The notes under the pieces were generated by a model, which searched no databases, was not told the DNA's origin, and worked only from the letters and a program-made list of their open reading frames with translations. Shown piece by piece: positions 8,510 to 18,400 of a stretch of 61,112 nt of DNA; positions within the stretch are counted from its first letter, which is position 1, and each line of letters begins with the position of its first letter. The translations under genes and the position numbers were made by a program. The stretch covers positions 1 to 61,112 of the IMG/VR virus record IMGVR_UViG_3300032116_000195; one strand, written 5' to 3'. The DNA is from a virus.

Positions 8510-10417
8510 ATGAAGGTACTATCGGATATACTACATAAGGCTGGGATACTTAAGGATAATGCTGAGGGTTACAGCTCGGGGGGATATTCAGTATTGGTAA
8601 GAAACTCTACGACCCAGAGACTAGAGACAGTATCTTCATCTGTATTTACAAACATATACAACTCTAATGGAACTCTTTCTGGCAACAGGTCAGTAACTCT
8701 TGGCGGAAATAATCTTGACATCGTAGGATCTACTACTACGAGATTTGCATCAAACGGTAATGTTATTATTGGCGGTACTACTGATGCTGGCTTTAAGCTA
8801 GATGTTAATGGAACTGCTAAAATTAATGGGGACTTAACTATAGGATCTATTGGTAACCTTGTGACAACAAATCAGTTTTACGGTAGGGCTACCAATTTTA
8901 CCAACGGAATCTTTGTAGGTTGGGACTCCTTTGCTACATACCTTGGATATCAGATGGGTGCAACGCCTGTACACATAGGTACTGGAGGTACAGGAGAGGT
9001 TTTGTTTAGGAATACTGGAGGCTTAAAGGTTGAGTCTTTTGCAGGTGTTGGATCGAGGATGGTGGTTACCGACAGTACGGGGGCGTTGTCTACGCAGGTT
9101 TTACCTACTAGTACAAATATCTACAACAGCGATGGCACACTGACTGGGAATAGAACAGTGACGCAAAGTGGCAATTATCTAAATTTTGTAGGTGGAAGAG
9201 TATCTGTATATGGAAGTGCTGGAAATGAAGGGTTATTTGAAATAAATTCGTCTATTTCAAATGGGAATGCAAGTTTAAGTTTTTACGAAAATCCGGATGG
9301 AACAAGTAGGCAATATGGTTCAATAATTAGATTCGTTGGTAGTGACAACACATTAAGATTTATATCAAAAGATGTTACAGAAGGAGAATATCACAGACAA
9401 AGTTTTTCTTTATCTACATTTAAATCAAGTTTGGGTGTTGGTTCACTTCACACATTTGGGTCAGCTATTCAAGGGGTTTTTGATGTTTATGGTACACCAG
9501 CAGCGAATGGTATATTGGGTTATTTGCGAAGGTCAGGTGCAGGTGATGTGATGTTAGGTTTTTCGCAATGGGGAGGAGGAGCAGGTTATGCAATAGGTTC
9601 TATAAGCGGTGGAGGTTTTGGATTTTACAATGATAGGTGGACAGGTGGAGCAGGAACAGAGGTTGCAAGGTTTTCCACTTCAAACAATTTTTTAATAGGT
9701 ACTGCATCAGATACTGGCCTATACAAACTTGATGTGCAGGGTACGGGGCGGTTTACGGGAATGATTACTGGAAGGGCTACAATGTCTAATACACAAACCT
9801 CCACTGATTATGCTATACAGCTGAATGGTATTTCAACAACTGATGCTACAACAAGACAATTGATTAGTCTTGGAAGCTTAGGTAGTACTGGAATATTATA
9901 TGGAGCAATAGGAATTACTGCAAACTTGACAGATAATTCTGTTGGTACTTGGATTTTTGCAAATGGTGCTAATACAATAGGGCATGGTGTAGTAGCTGAT
10001 TCTGGAACTGCAACAGTAGATGCTTTTATGGCAAGAACTAATGGTCAAGGTACTGGAGGTTCTATTGGTTATGCATGGAGGGTTGGAAATTCAACACATT
10101 ATAATTTTAATGTTTATAATGATGGTACATATTATAATTTAAGATTATTTAATCGTACTGGAATAATAAGTTACATCAGAGATAGGGATACTACTAACAT
10201 AACATTTGGTTCTAATACATACTATGCGTCTGCACAAGTAGCAATAGATTCCACTACAAAAGGCTTCCTTCCACCACGAATGACAGGAGCACAGGTAGAG
10301 GCTATATCATCTCCAGCTGAAGGGTTGTTGGCTTATGCAACGAACGCTGGTTCGGGGGCTGTAACAAGCTCAGGATGGTGGGGGTACAACGGAACAACAT
10401 GGGTTAAGTTAAATTAA
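8510..10417 (+). CDS. Second mosaic tail fiber protein
   Basis: A 635-residue protein. The N-terminus (MKVLSDILHKAGILKDN) differs from the 1122 fiber. From about residue 45 it carries the same linkers: two IYNS[ND]GTL[ST]GNR[ST]V segments, GFKLDVNGTAKI and YKLDVQGTGRF segments, and a C-terminal GFLPPRMTGAQ...GLLAY domain ending in a YNGTTWVKL-type beta tip. Variable AT-rich modules lie between them. The shared linkers at DNA level would allow recombination with the larger fiber gene. It may be an alternative or accessory receptor-binding fiber. Confidence 0.8.
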   Translation: MKVLSDILHKAGILKDNAEGYSSGGYSVLVRNSTTQRLETVSSSVFTNIYNSNGTLSGNRSVTLGGNNLDIVGSTTTRFASNGNVIIGGTTDAGFKLDVNGTAKINGDLTIGSIGNLVTTNQFYGRATNFTNGIFVGWDSFATYLGYQMGATPVHIGTGGTGEVLFRNTGGLKVESFAGVGSRMVVTDSTGALSTQVLPTSTNIYNSDGTLTGNRTVTQSGNYLNFVGGRVSVYGSAGNEGLFEINSSISNGNASLSFYENPDGTSRQYGSIIRFVGSDNTLRFISKDVTEGEYHRQSFSLSTFKSSLGVGSLHTFGSAIQGVFDVYGTPAANGILGYLRRSGAGDVMLGFSQWGGGAGYAIGSISGGGFGFYNDRWTGGAGTEVARFSTSNNFLIGTASDTGLYKLDVQGTGRFTGMITGRATMSNTQTSTDYAIQLNGISTTDATTRQLISLGSLGSTGILYGAIGITANLTDNSVGTWIFANGANTIGHGVVADSGTATVDAFMARTNGQGTGGSIGYAWRVGNSTHYNFNVYNDGTYYNLRLFNRTGIISYIRDRDTTNITFGSNTYYASAQVAIDSTTKGFLPPRMTGAQVEAISSPAEGLLAYATNAGSGAVTSSGWWGYNGTTWVKLN

Positions 10418-10429
10418 AAACAATAAACA

Positions 10430-10738
10430 ATGGCACAAATTCAACCAGTATCCGTATGGAAAGACGGACAAGTTAAGACAGCAGAACAGTTCTCTCTCAG
10501 GTCTATCGGTGATGACCTTGAAACTTCTGCACAATTTTATTACGAGATGAAGGAAGCTGACGTAACTACCCAAGATTCTGAGGGTAATGACGTGGTAACT
10601 GCGGGTCAAGTAGTAGCTGTAGGGAATCTGAGCATGGGCGGTCAGGACTACGAAGATTGGGGTACTCAGTCTGGAGTAGACATTAATGCTTGGGCTTATC
10701 AGTGGGCAGCAGGTGAACTAAATGTAGTATTAATATGA
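10430..10738 (+). CDS. Small protein after the fiber gene
   Basis: A 102-residue acidic soluble protein (MAQIQPVSVWKDGQ...). It starts 13 bases after the fiber stop in an AAACAATAAACA leader and overlaps the next gene by four bases. No motif was recognised. Its placement suggests a fiber accessory or minor virion protein. Confidence 0.65.
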   Translation: MAQIQPVSVWKDGQVKTAEQFSLRSIGDDLETSAQFYYEMKEADVTTQDSEGNDVVTAGQVVAVGNLSMGGQDYEDWGTQSGVDINAWAYQWAAGELNVVLI

Positions 10739-10986
10739 GTCACATAAGAGGGTTGATAGGCTTCCTAGTGGGGAGCCTTCTTCCGCTTTCGATTTGGAAG
10801 ACATTCGGGGTTATCTATTGGTGGGTTCCCTTTGTGGCTAGCCCTGTGTTCTCATTGGCGGGTACTTTCTTGATGGTTGGATACGTTGACTTTAAGGAGT
10901 CTATCAAAGGGTCCGCCTTCTGGACGGTGCTAGCTGTTATGCAGCTTTTGGGGATCTTATTATCTCTAGGTGTTGTTCTGGATTAG
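10735..10986 (+). CDS. Small membrane protein (three predicted helices)
   Basis: An 83-residue protein with hydrophobic stretches at roughly 8-25, 28-47 and 62-81. The ATGA overlap with the upstream gene indicates coupled translation. It may be a holin or other late membrane protein. Its companion at 10970 is also membranous and overlaps it by 17 bases. Confidence 0.6.
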   Translation: MSHIRGLIGFLVGSLLPLSIWKTFGVIYWWVPFVASPVFSLAGTFLMVGYVDFKESIKGSAFWTVLAVMQLLGILLSLGVVLD

Positions 10987-11323
10987 TCTATACACATTAG
11001 TCAATATAGCATTGGCTTATACAGATTACAGGCTCATTTCTGAGGGGGAACGGGTATTTCACGGGATCAATGGGGCGGTTTACCTTATCCTGATTTCGCC
11101 TGCATACTTCCTGACCAATAGTCTATTTGTAGTGGCAGGGCTACTAGTACTGAGGAGGCTAGTATTTGACGTGTCCCTGAATCTTTTCAGGGGGCTGCCA
11201 TATGACTATATTTCTCGTACTACCACTAGCATTATTGACAGACTGCTCTACGATATTCAGGAGGTTCTAGGCCCAGTGTACTATGCCATCCTTATAGTCA
11301 CAGTTATACTTCTGATGAAATAA
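10970..11323 (+). CDS. Membrane protein, GTG start
   Basis: A 117-residue protein read from GTG at 10970 (MLFWISLYTLVNIAL). It has hydrophobic segments at about 1-17, 37-62 and 100-116, and a positively charged middle (LRRLV...LFRG). It overlaps the preceding membrane gene, and the two probably act together in the inner membrane at lysis or virion release. TTG at 10973 is an alternative start. Confidence 0.55.
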   Translation: MLFWISLYTLVNIALAYTDYRLISEGERVFHGINGAVYLILISPAYFLTNSLFVVAGLLVLRRLVFDVSLNLFRGLPYDYISRTTTSIIDRLLYDIQEVLGPVYYAILIVTVILLMK

Positions 11324-11334
11324 TCATGGTGTTT

Positions 11335-11370
11335 TTTTGGCAATGACTGCTAAGATCCTTAGTATTTTTG
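11335..11370 (+). promoter_or_regulatory. Bacteroidota-type promoter upstream of 11386
   Basis: TATTTTTG (11363-11370) matches TAnnTTTG exactly. A TTTG occurs upstream, though the spacing is a few bases longer than ideal. A small palindrome CTAAG-ATC-CTTAG (11350-11362) lies between the two elements and could be an operator. Transcription would begin just before the ATG at 11386. Confidence 0.45.
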
Positions 11371-11385
11371 CTAAAACTTTTAACT

Positions 11386-11667
11386 ATGTTAGACTTTTCA
11401 AAACAACTGGTCGGACTTGACGGTGCTCCTGTAAAGGACATTGACGACAAGGCGATCACCCTCGGCAAGCTGCTATCTAGCCAGCTGGCCCAATCAAACA
11501 AAGGAGACGCACTCAAGCTGTTTACATGGGCGCAGAAGTGCTACAATGGCGAAACACTTGACTTGGACCCGAGCGATGAGTCAACTCTGAAGGAGTTCAT
11601 TAAGAACAATGAACAACTGACTGTGTTGGCGAAGGCTCAATTGTTGAGCGTTTTCAAAGAAAAATAA
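11386..11667 (+). CDS. Conserved small phage protein
   Basis: A 93-residue protein starting MLDFSKQLVGLDGAPVKD. The ATG at 11386 is chosen because the upstream extension (MLKLLT) falls within the promoter region. The pattern 'hydrophobic start, VGLDG, KLL..LA.SNKGDALK, W, L..SD..TL' matches a widespread small family in phages, but its function is not established as far as I know. It is soluble and largely helical, and joins the next gene at TAATG. Confidence 0.65.
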   Translation: MLDFSKQLVGLDGAPVKDIDDKAITLGKLLSSQLAQSNKGDALKLFTWAQKCYNGETLDLDPSDESTLKEFIKNNEQLTVLAKAQLLSVFKEK

Positions 11668-11924
11668 TGGCCGTAACACCCGTTGACAAAGTTAAATCGT
11701 GGCTGACGCCCGGACTGGTTACATGTTTTGGAGTGATACTCTGGAACCTCTTTACTGAGATAAGGACTGATATCAAGACCCTACTTTCTGCTAACGCTGA
11801 AGTACAGGTTCGAATCCAATCCCTTGAAAAAAGGATGGATGGTCTTGAGACCGTGGTTTACGCTCAACGGGTGTTTGCCCTTAAACCTGATGAAGTTGAA
11901 ATACCTAAGCGTAATCGTAATTAG
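11667..11924 (+). CDS. Membrane-anchored coiled-coil protein
   Basis: An 85-residue protein. It has one N-terminal membrane segment (about 13-30, TPGLVTCFGVILWNLF) followed by a heptad-rich helix (about 35-62). Its 3' end overlaps the lipoprotein gene at 11890 by 35 bases. This embedded arrangement is typical of spanin or holin/anti-holin pairs. It may partner the next gene in lysis. Confidence 0.6.
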   Translation: MAVTPVDKVKSWLTPGLVTCFGVILWNLFTEIRTDIKTLLSANAEVQVRIQSLEKRMDGLETVVYAQRVFALKPDEVEIPKRNRN

Positions 11925-12441
11925 TCTCCTCCTGATCGGATGCGATCCTGTCAAGCGTGTTCTCAGGGATGAGACCAAGTTTGATGAGGTGGCTCAGGAA
12001 ATGGTAAGGCGTGGATATTGCGTCAACGATACCATCGTTGTAACAAAGGTAAAAGATAGTGTAGTCTATAAGGACTCTATTGTACAGAAACTAGTTAACG
12101 TCCCTTGCAAAGATTTCGATACTACTATTGGAAGGGCACGAATTAAGGTCAGCTCGGGGGTACTCACATACACAGCAGCTGACTCTGTAGTCATACGCAA
12201 GGAAACCATAACCAATACTGTTAGAGACAGAAAGCTTGAGGATATTCTGAAGAAGGATATCTCATCCAGAGACCAGCAGATCGATTCACTGAAGTTGTCT
12301 GTTCGCAGTTCGCAAACTGAGAACAAGGAATTAAAGGCAGATCTAAGATGGTTCCAGATAAAGTTCTGGGCATTGTTTGTAGCGGCTCTGGTAATAATAT
12401 TTCGTAAATCTCTAATAAGATTAGTCGGTGGCTTTATTTAA
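11890..12441 (+). CDS. Probable unimolecular spanin (lipoprotein with C-terminal membrane helix)
   Basis: A 183-residue protein from the ATG at 11890. A longer reading from 11824 would place 22 unlikely residues before the signal sequence. Residues 1-16 form a lipoprotein signal with lipobox LLIGC (Cys about residue 17). A long hydrophilic region with a helical coiled-coil section (about 110-150) follows. The C-terminus has a single membrane helix (FWALFVAALVIIF) and a short basic tail. An outer-membrane lipid anchor plus an inner-membrane anchor in one chain is the architecture of u-spanins such as T1 gp11, which fuse the envelopes after peptidoglycan loss. The function is inferred from architecture. 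Confidence 0.65.
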   Translation: MKLKYLSVIVISLLLIGCDPVKRVLRDETKFDEVAQEMVRRGYCVNDTIVVTKVKDSVVYKDSIVQKLVNVPCKDFDTTIGRARIKVSSGVLTYTAADSVVIRKETITNTVRDRKLEDILKKDISSRDQQIDSLKLSVRSSQTENKELKADLRWFQIKFWALFVAALVIIFRKSLIRLVGGFI

Positions 12442-12706
12442 AGTTTTTGCAGCGAAGGACGGTAATCATGCTTGGGCCGCAACTGGGACTAATCCAAAGA
12501 CTGGTCGGGAGATTACTCTTAAAGGCGGGGAGGCTAAGCATCGTGGCAAGTGGGGGACCAAGGGCGGCAAGACTGAAGGTCAGGTTAAGAGCTACTTCGC
12601 AAGACACGCCAAGAACGACAGCCCTAAGGGATATATAAATGATCTTAACTGGAAGTTAGGATCTCGAATTGGCAAAACGGTGAACATACCTAATAATAGA
12701 TTCTGA
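12428..12706 (+). CDS. Small basic protein, GTG start
   Basis: A 92-residue Lys/Gly-rich protein (MALFKVFAAKDGNHAW) read from GTG at 12428, overlapping the spanin gene by 14 bases and the next gene by one. It is rich in KGG and KTG turns and may bind nucleic acid or be a minor virion protein. No family was recognised. Confidence 0.5.
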   Translation: MALFKVFAAKDGNHAWAATGTNPKTGREITLKGGEAKHRGKWGTKGGKTEGQVKSYFARHAKNDSPKGYINDLNWKLGSRIGKTVNIPNNRF

Positions 12707-13413
12707 TGGACCTCAAAGTAATACACGACACTATACTTTACTACCTCACGAAGGATCAGAATGGTTATGTCTCACATGAGGAGATTGATAGAACCCTCGA
12801 TGCTGCCCAATTAGTTCTATTCAATCAGTATCACACCAATCCTAAGTTACCCGCACAAGTTCAGTCTAGCTTATATGGTGAATCTCAGCGTATAGACGAT
12901 GCGCTAAGTCCATTTAAATCTAAGTATACTTTCACTGGTGGTGGTTCTCCAGTAAACATAACTTCTGGCGGTGTTATCACGCTGCCATCAAACTACATGC
13001 ATCTGATCTCTATGTACACTACGGTGTACAACTCTACTCTTGGTAGGAACGTATACTCAGGTGTTCAGGTTCTTAATGAAGAGGAGCTTATTGAAAGATT
13101 AGAGTCACAGGTTATACCTGTAAGTATAGATGATCCTATTGCGATCATGAACTCTAGCAATCAGATCCAGTTGTTCCCCGAGCAGGCCCAGTCTGGTGGG
13201 GTATACTACTTCAGAAGGCCAGCTGTTCCGGTGTTTGCTTATACACAGTCCGGAAGGACTATAACATATAATCAAGGCGGATCTACACAATTAGAGTGGA
13301 GAGACTATGATGTGTCAAATGTAATATCAATAGCTCTCTCTTACTATGGTCTAAATCTTAGTGCTGCTGATATTATGCAATTTGCTCAAGCTAAAATACA
13401 GGAAGGACAGTAA
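12706..13413 (+). CDS. Ring/adaptor-type head-tail protein
   Basis: A 235-residue protein. The N-terminal ~70 residues are helical. A strand-rich middle (SGGVITLPSNYMHLISMYTT) and a C-terminal helix follow. The size, the 'LPSNYMHL' core and the position in a cluster with the 14045 and 14668 genes match the ring/adaptor proteins stacked below the portal in crAss-like podophages. This is recalled family resemblance, not a search result. It joins the homing endonuclease gene at TAATG. Confidence 0.6.
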   Translation: MDLKVIHDTILYYLTKDQNGYVSHEEIDRTLDAAQLVLFNQYHTNPKLPAQVQSSLYGESQRIDDALSPFKSKYTFTGGGSPVNITSGGVITLPSNYMHLISMYTTVYNSTLGRNVYSGVQVLNEEELIERLESQVIPVSIDDPIAIMNSSNQIQLFPEQAQSGGVYYFRRPAVPVFAYTQSGRTITYNQGGSTQLEWRDYDVSNVISIALSYYGLNLSAADIMQFAQAKIQEGQ

Positions 13414-14045
13414 TGGCAGTAGTGTACACACATACAAGGCTAGATAATAACCAAGTGTTTTATGTGGGTGTTGGTAAACATTCAAGGAGGGCTTATTCAA
13501 AGAATAGCCGAAACAGCCACTGGTACAATATTGTGAATAAGCACGGCTATAAAGTGACAATAACGCATAAAGATATATGTTACGAAGAGGCATTATCTAT
13601 AGAAAAATATTTAGTCGCCTTTTATGGCAGAAAAGACCTTGGTAAAGGTAGTCTTGTAAATAAGACAGAGGGAGGAGATGGTACGCTAGGTGCAATTGTA
13701 AGTGAGGAAACAAGGGCAAAGAAATCGGTATTTTTTAAAGGCAGAAAACATAGTGAAGAAACAAAAGCTATAATGTCTATTGCCCAGTCTAATAGAAGTA
13801 CTGAAACTAGACGTAGGTTGTCAGATGCAAAAAGGGGGAAATTAAGAAGTGAAGAAACGAAAGCAAAAATATCCTTGAGAAAGATGGGCCAAAGATGTAA
13901 TTCTAAAAAAGTAGTAGATATCAATACTGGTATTGTCTATAAGTGCGCAATCGATGCAGCTGATTTCATTGGCGTTAAACCTACTACTCTTAGAGCGTGG
14001 CTTCGTGGTGAGAATAATAATAAAACATCTTTAAGATATTTATAA
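13413..14045 (+). CDS. Free-standing GIY-YIG homing endonuclease
   Basis: A 210-residue protein. Residues 1-80 form a GIY-YIG-like nuclease domain (VVYTHTR...FYVGVGK, then E-containing helix and FYGRKDLG). Several NUMOD3-type repeats follow (GRKHSEETKAI, SDAKRGKLRSEETKAK), and a NUMOD1-like DNA-binding tail (CAIDAADFIGVKPTTLRAWL). It interrupts the ring-protein cluster and is joined at both ends by TAATG stop/start overlaps, so the insertion kept the operon intact. It is AT-richer than its neighbours and has no GHTCGGGGG site, consistent with recent mobility. Confidence 0.88.
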   Translation: MAVVYTHTRLDNNQVFYVGVGKHSRRAYSKNSRNSHWYNIVNKHGYKVTITHKDICYEEALSIEKYLVAFYGRKDLGKGSLVNKTEGGDGTLGAIVSEETRAKKSVFFKGRKHSEETKAIMSIAQSNRSTETRRRLSDAKRGKLRSEETKAKISLRKMGQRCNSKKVVDINTGIVYKCAIDAADFIGVKPTTLRAWLRGENNNKTSLRYL

Positions 14046-14668
14046 TGTCTACTACTAAGAAGAAGATAAGCGAGCAAGTGCAGCGGATGTTGAAAGGCAA
14101 TCCTATCATTTCAGCTCGTGTGCATATAAATGATATTAAGTTATTGATTGAACAGGTTTCAAATCAGTTATTGAAGACGGATTATTTTCAGGTTAATATG
14201 CCTGAAGGTGATACTATTCCTAACAACTGTATGATATACAGCTATGACCAAATTCCCGTTACAACATACAAAACAACAAAGAGTAAGTGTACACTCCCGA
14301 GCATACCGATAAGTCTGCCAAGGAATATGGGTGTATTACATGTATCAAAGACTGACGCCATTGATGAGCCATTCGTTCCGATACCATCTTCACTGTATGG
14401 TATTGTAAAGCCTCAGGATCTTCTTGGCGATATGAGTGGTTTGATTGGTTACGAGGTAATAGGTAAGGATATAATCTTTACAAAGAACCTTCCCGGACTC
14501 AGCATCAACAGTGTATTCATCAGGTTGGTTGGAATGGATATGTCTCAGGTAACTGATTATGACATTCTTCCACTTTCGTCTGACATGGAGGCTCAGGTTG
14601 TTCAGACTGTATATAACATACTTGTTCAAACACCGCCTGCAGATAAGGCTCAAAATATTAATGACTAA
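14045..14668 (+). CDS. Ring/adaptor-type structural protein
   Basis: A 207-residue protein. It has a helical N-terminus with KKKISEQVQRMLKG, a mixed middle (PNNCMIYSYDQIPVTTYK, LPRNMGVLHVSK) and an acidic C-terminus. It lies between the homing endonuclease and another ring-like gene with TAATG and TAATGA junctions. It is probably a minor tail or neck component. The assignment rests on context and general resemblance to crAss-like neck proteins. Confidence 0.55.
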   Translation: MSTTKKKISEQVQRMLKGNPIISARVHINDIKLLIEQVSNQLLKTDYFQVNMPEGDTIPNNCMIYSYDQIPVTTYKTTKSKCTLPSIPISLPRNMGVLHVSKTDAIDEPFVPIPSSLYGIVKPQDLLGDMSGLIGYEVIGKDIIFTKNLPGLSINSVFIRLVGMDMSQVTDYDILPLSSDMEAQVVQTVYNILVQTPPADKAQNIND

Positions 14669-15429
14669 TGAAACTGTATACACTAGATAACGTTGTTAGG
14701 TCAGCCCTTGCAGATCGGGGGTACACAATGCACTGGTATTTACAATTTCTGCAGTACGGTGTAGATGCTCTTCGCATGTTGAACTTCGATGTTCTTCAGA
14801 ATGTAAAGAGCGTTAGGCTTCCAGTTAACTCATATAAGGCGGTTACTCTTCCTTGCGATTTCGTTGACTACATAAGAGTAGGAAACGAGGTGGGGCAGTA
14901 TATCTACCCACATGGCGAAAAGAGAGATTCCTTTAACAGGCTCAATAAATTTGACAGCAATGGGAACAAGATCGCCTATGGAGATATCGAAGCGGCTAAC
15001 GGTATATTGCCAAACGACTGGGAAGGTTTTTGGTATACTAATTATCTCAACGACAAGGGAGAGCACCTCGGACGTATCTTCAATAATTTCTCTGGTACTA
15101 GAGACTCATTCGTCATACTCAGAGAGCGTGGCGAAATGCAACTAGATACTAGTTACATAGGCACTGAGATTGTTCTGGACTATATCACTGATGGCTTGAC
15201 TACCTCTGCAAGCAACGCTATTCATCCATATGCTATTGACTGTATTAAATCCTATATACACTATAAAACCAAAGAACATTCTAGGGCGTATAATATGGGT
15301 GAAAGACAGGTAGCAAAAGATGAGTTTTATAACCAACTGAGGTTGCTTAAGGCAAGGATGAACTCTATTGATATCAACGATATCAGAAGAAGTCTTGACA
15401 GAGGCTACGGCCCAACCATAAAGAACTGA
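14668..15429 (+). CDS. Ring/adaptor protein of the crAss-like tail
   Basis: A 253-residue protein with the opening MKLYTLDNVVRSALADRG followed by MHWYLQFLQYGVDALRML and LPCDFVDYIRVG. This is the pattern I associate with crAss-like ring/adaptor proteins. A C-terminal helical region ends in basic residues. It overlaps the hub gene by one base (TGATG). Confidence 0.65.
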   Translation: MKLYTLDNVVRSALADRGYTMHWYLQFLQYGVDALRMLNFDVLQNVKSVRLPVNSYKAVTLPCDFVDYIRVGNEVGQYIYPHGEKRDSFNRLNKFDSNGNKIAYGDIEAANGILPNDWEGFWYTNYLNDKGEHLGRIFNNFSGTRDSFVILRERGEMQLDTSYIGTEIVLDYITDGLTTSASNAIHPYAIDCIKSYIHYKTKEHSRAYNMGERQVAKDEFYNQLRLLKARMNSIDINDIRRSLDRGYGPTIKN

Positions 15430-18400
15430 TGATTAACAAGAAGATATTTCTTAAAGGCGTCAACAATGACGACTCCTATGTTCTGATGGACACGGGTGAA
15501 TACCTGAACGCCCTAAACATTCGTTTTTCTACAAGTGAGAACGGTAAGGTTGGTCAGATATCCAACGTTGAGGGTAACTCCATTAAGAACAACTCGGGGG
15601 CTTTTACTCTTCCATCTGGAACCAATACTACTATTGGTGCATGGGAGGATACCCCGAACCGCAGGGTTTTCTTCTTCAATAAAAACAGTTCTGGATCTCA
15701 TGGCATCTATTGCTACGATGCCGACAACAGTACAGTATATACTGCCCTGCTTTCAACTCAGGTTGTTGGCGGACTTAACTTCTCTAGCCCGATACATTCT
15801 GTCTCGATGGTTGGTAATCTTTTGTACTGGACTGATGGCGTAAATCCTCAGAGAAGGATAAACGTTGAGGCTGGTATAAAGCTAAACCATGTTAGTTATA
15901 CTACAGATGTTAGCCCGTATGTATTGGACCAAGAGTCTAATACCAAGATGTTGGCCTCAGTAATTACACTGATCAGGAATCAGCCAGCTTTCCCACTTAC
16001 GGTAGCTAAAGGAACTGAAGCTGGTTATGCTAGCAACTTCATATCAAACGAAGCTTTTCAATTCGCATACAGATTTGTTTATAGGGACTTTGAGGTGAGT
16101 GTGTTCTCGCCATTGTCTACTCTTATAAACTACCATAACGTTGATGATGTAACTGCAGGATACAATAGAATAGACGTAACCATACCTACAACACAGAAGA
16201 TTCCGCAGGATGTTATTAGGGTTGAGGTAGCTGCCAAGTATGTTATTGGCGGTAAGTACTCTATTGTTAAATCGTTTACAACAGGGTTCTCTGCACACAA
16301 TACGGGAACTGCTTTGACTTTTAAATTCTTTAACGACTCAGTTGGTGTAGGAGTTGACGATCCGACAGCATATAAGCAGTTTGATTCTATACCAATAAGG
16401 TCTGGTACTTTAGAGATAGGGAAGAATAGGTTATTCTTAGGTAATAACTACGATGGATATCAGGCTCCTTCATCTACATCATTGACAGTATCAAAAGAAA
16501 ATTCTGGTGGTGCTGTTACAGGTACTTGGGTCATGTTAACACTTGGAGATCCCCCGAGCCAGATCACTGTGTATCTATTAGATATAACAGGTATTGGGGA
16601 TACTTGGAGTGGATACTATGCGCCCGGCACGTATCCTGCTACAACTTATACGTATAACCAGTCAGACTTTAGAGGCGCTGGTCTATCACAGGTTGCTGTA
16701 TATTATGGATATACAATAGCAGATGTTAGAGGTTTCTCATTCCCGGGCGTAACGGCAACTGTTACAGGTTCTGTTCCTTCCCCGTCTAACGTAGCTAATA
16801 AGTATGTATTTAAAAGTGACTCATCATACAAGCTTGGAGTAGTATTCTTTGATCAGGCTGGAAGAAAATGTGGTACTGTTGTTTCTGACAATACAAAGTT
16901 TGTTACTCAGGACAGATCATACAATAACACTGCCTACACCACTAAAGTAGATTGGCTCTTAGTGAATAATGGAACGCCATCTATACTACAAGCTGAGATA
17001 CCAGACTGGGCGCACTACTATACAGTGGTAATGACAAAGTCTCTGAGGACGAATTTCTTCATGCAGATGAGGGCTACTGATGTTCAGTATGCAATAAAAG
17101 CGAATGACGGCACCTATACATATAGTACAACATATCTAGAAACTAGAACTGGTATTGCTGTTAAGGTTGATGGGCTGAACAAATATGGTATGGGTTACTC
17201 ATATCAGGAAGGCGATGTACTAAAGCTATATGGTAGCGATAATACTGTTAGGTCTTTAAAAGTGAAAGATACTTATGGAGATTATGTAATAGTAGACTTA
17301 GCTAATCTTGGAACTATTGTACAGTACCTGTTTGAAATATATACTCCATATGCACAAAGCGTAAATGAGTTCTATTATGAGAAGGGTGTTATGTATCCAA
17401 TTAACAACCCGGGGTTATCTAATAGGAGCTATTCAACTTTGTCTGGATCATTTACTGGTGATGTAATACTGTTGGACAGAACAGTGTCTTCAACAAACTT
17501 TATTGTTGAGGCTATGTCTCCAATGGATTTAAAGTGGCAGAACTGGAACACTAATATCGGAAGGACTAATATAGTCTCCGATGCAAGGCCAGCCCTCAAG
17601 AAGACTAGTGTATACTGGAGTAATGTCATTGTGCCCGGAACTCAGACCAATGGCATGAGTACGTTTGATGCACTTGATCAAACCAACCTACCTATCGAAT
17701 TAAACTCTATACAAAAGCTTCAGCTCGTAAGTAAGGTAGAGTCAGAGGGTACGGTAATGTTAGCAATTGGAGAACAGGAGACGGCTTCTATATATTTAGG
17801 GGAGGCCCAGATTATTGACAATACTGGCAATTCATTCTTGGCGACCAGCTCGGGGGTTATAGGAAATGTGAATGTAATGAGGGGAAGCTTTGGCACTATC
17901 AACCCTGAGAGTGTTGTAAGGTACATGGGCAATGTATATTGGTTTGACGCCAATAAAGGGTCTGTAGTAAGCTACAGCCCTAACGGTCTATTCCCTATAT
18001 CATCAAACAAGATGATGAAGTACTTCAGGAAGGTTGGTCAGGATGTTATCGGATCTGGATTGAAATTCTATGGCGGCATAGATCCATACCATAATGAAGT
18101 ATTGATGTTTTCGCCAAGGAAGTCAGCCAATCCAGCAGGTGCTAGGCTTACTGATATGGCGTTATCATCTAGTACATATAGCTTTACAACTGTCTCATCT
18201 TCTTCTACTGTGACGGTTGTGGGAGATGCAAGCTATACATATACAGGCAGTCAGATTGGACCTAATCAAGCTACAGTTACAGGTTCAACGGGTGCTGTAA
18301 CATTTACATATAGTGGTACTGGCGGCACAGCCTATGGCCCTTCAAGTGTAAGGCCATCACAGGTTGGTTCATATCAGGTGGTTGCATCGGTAGCTTCAGA

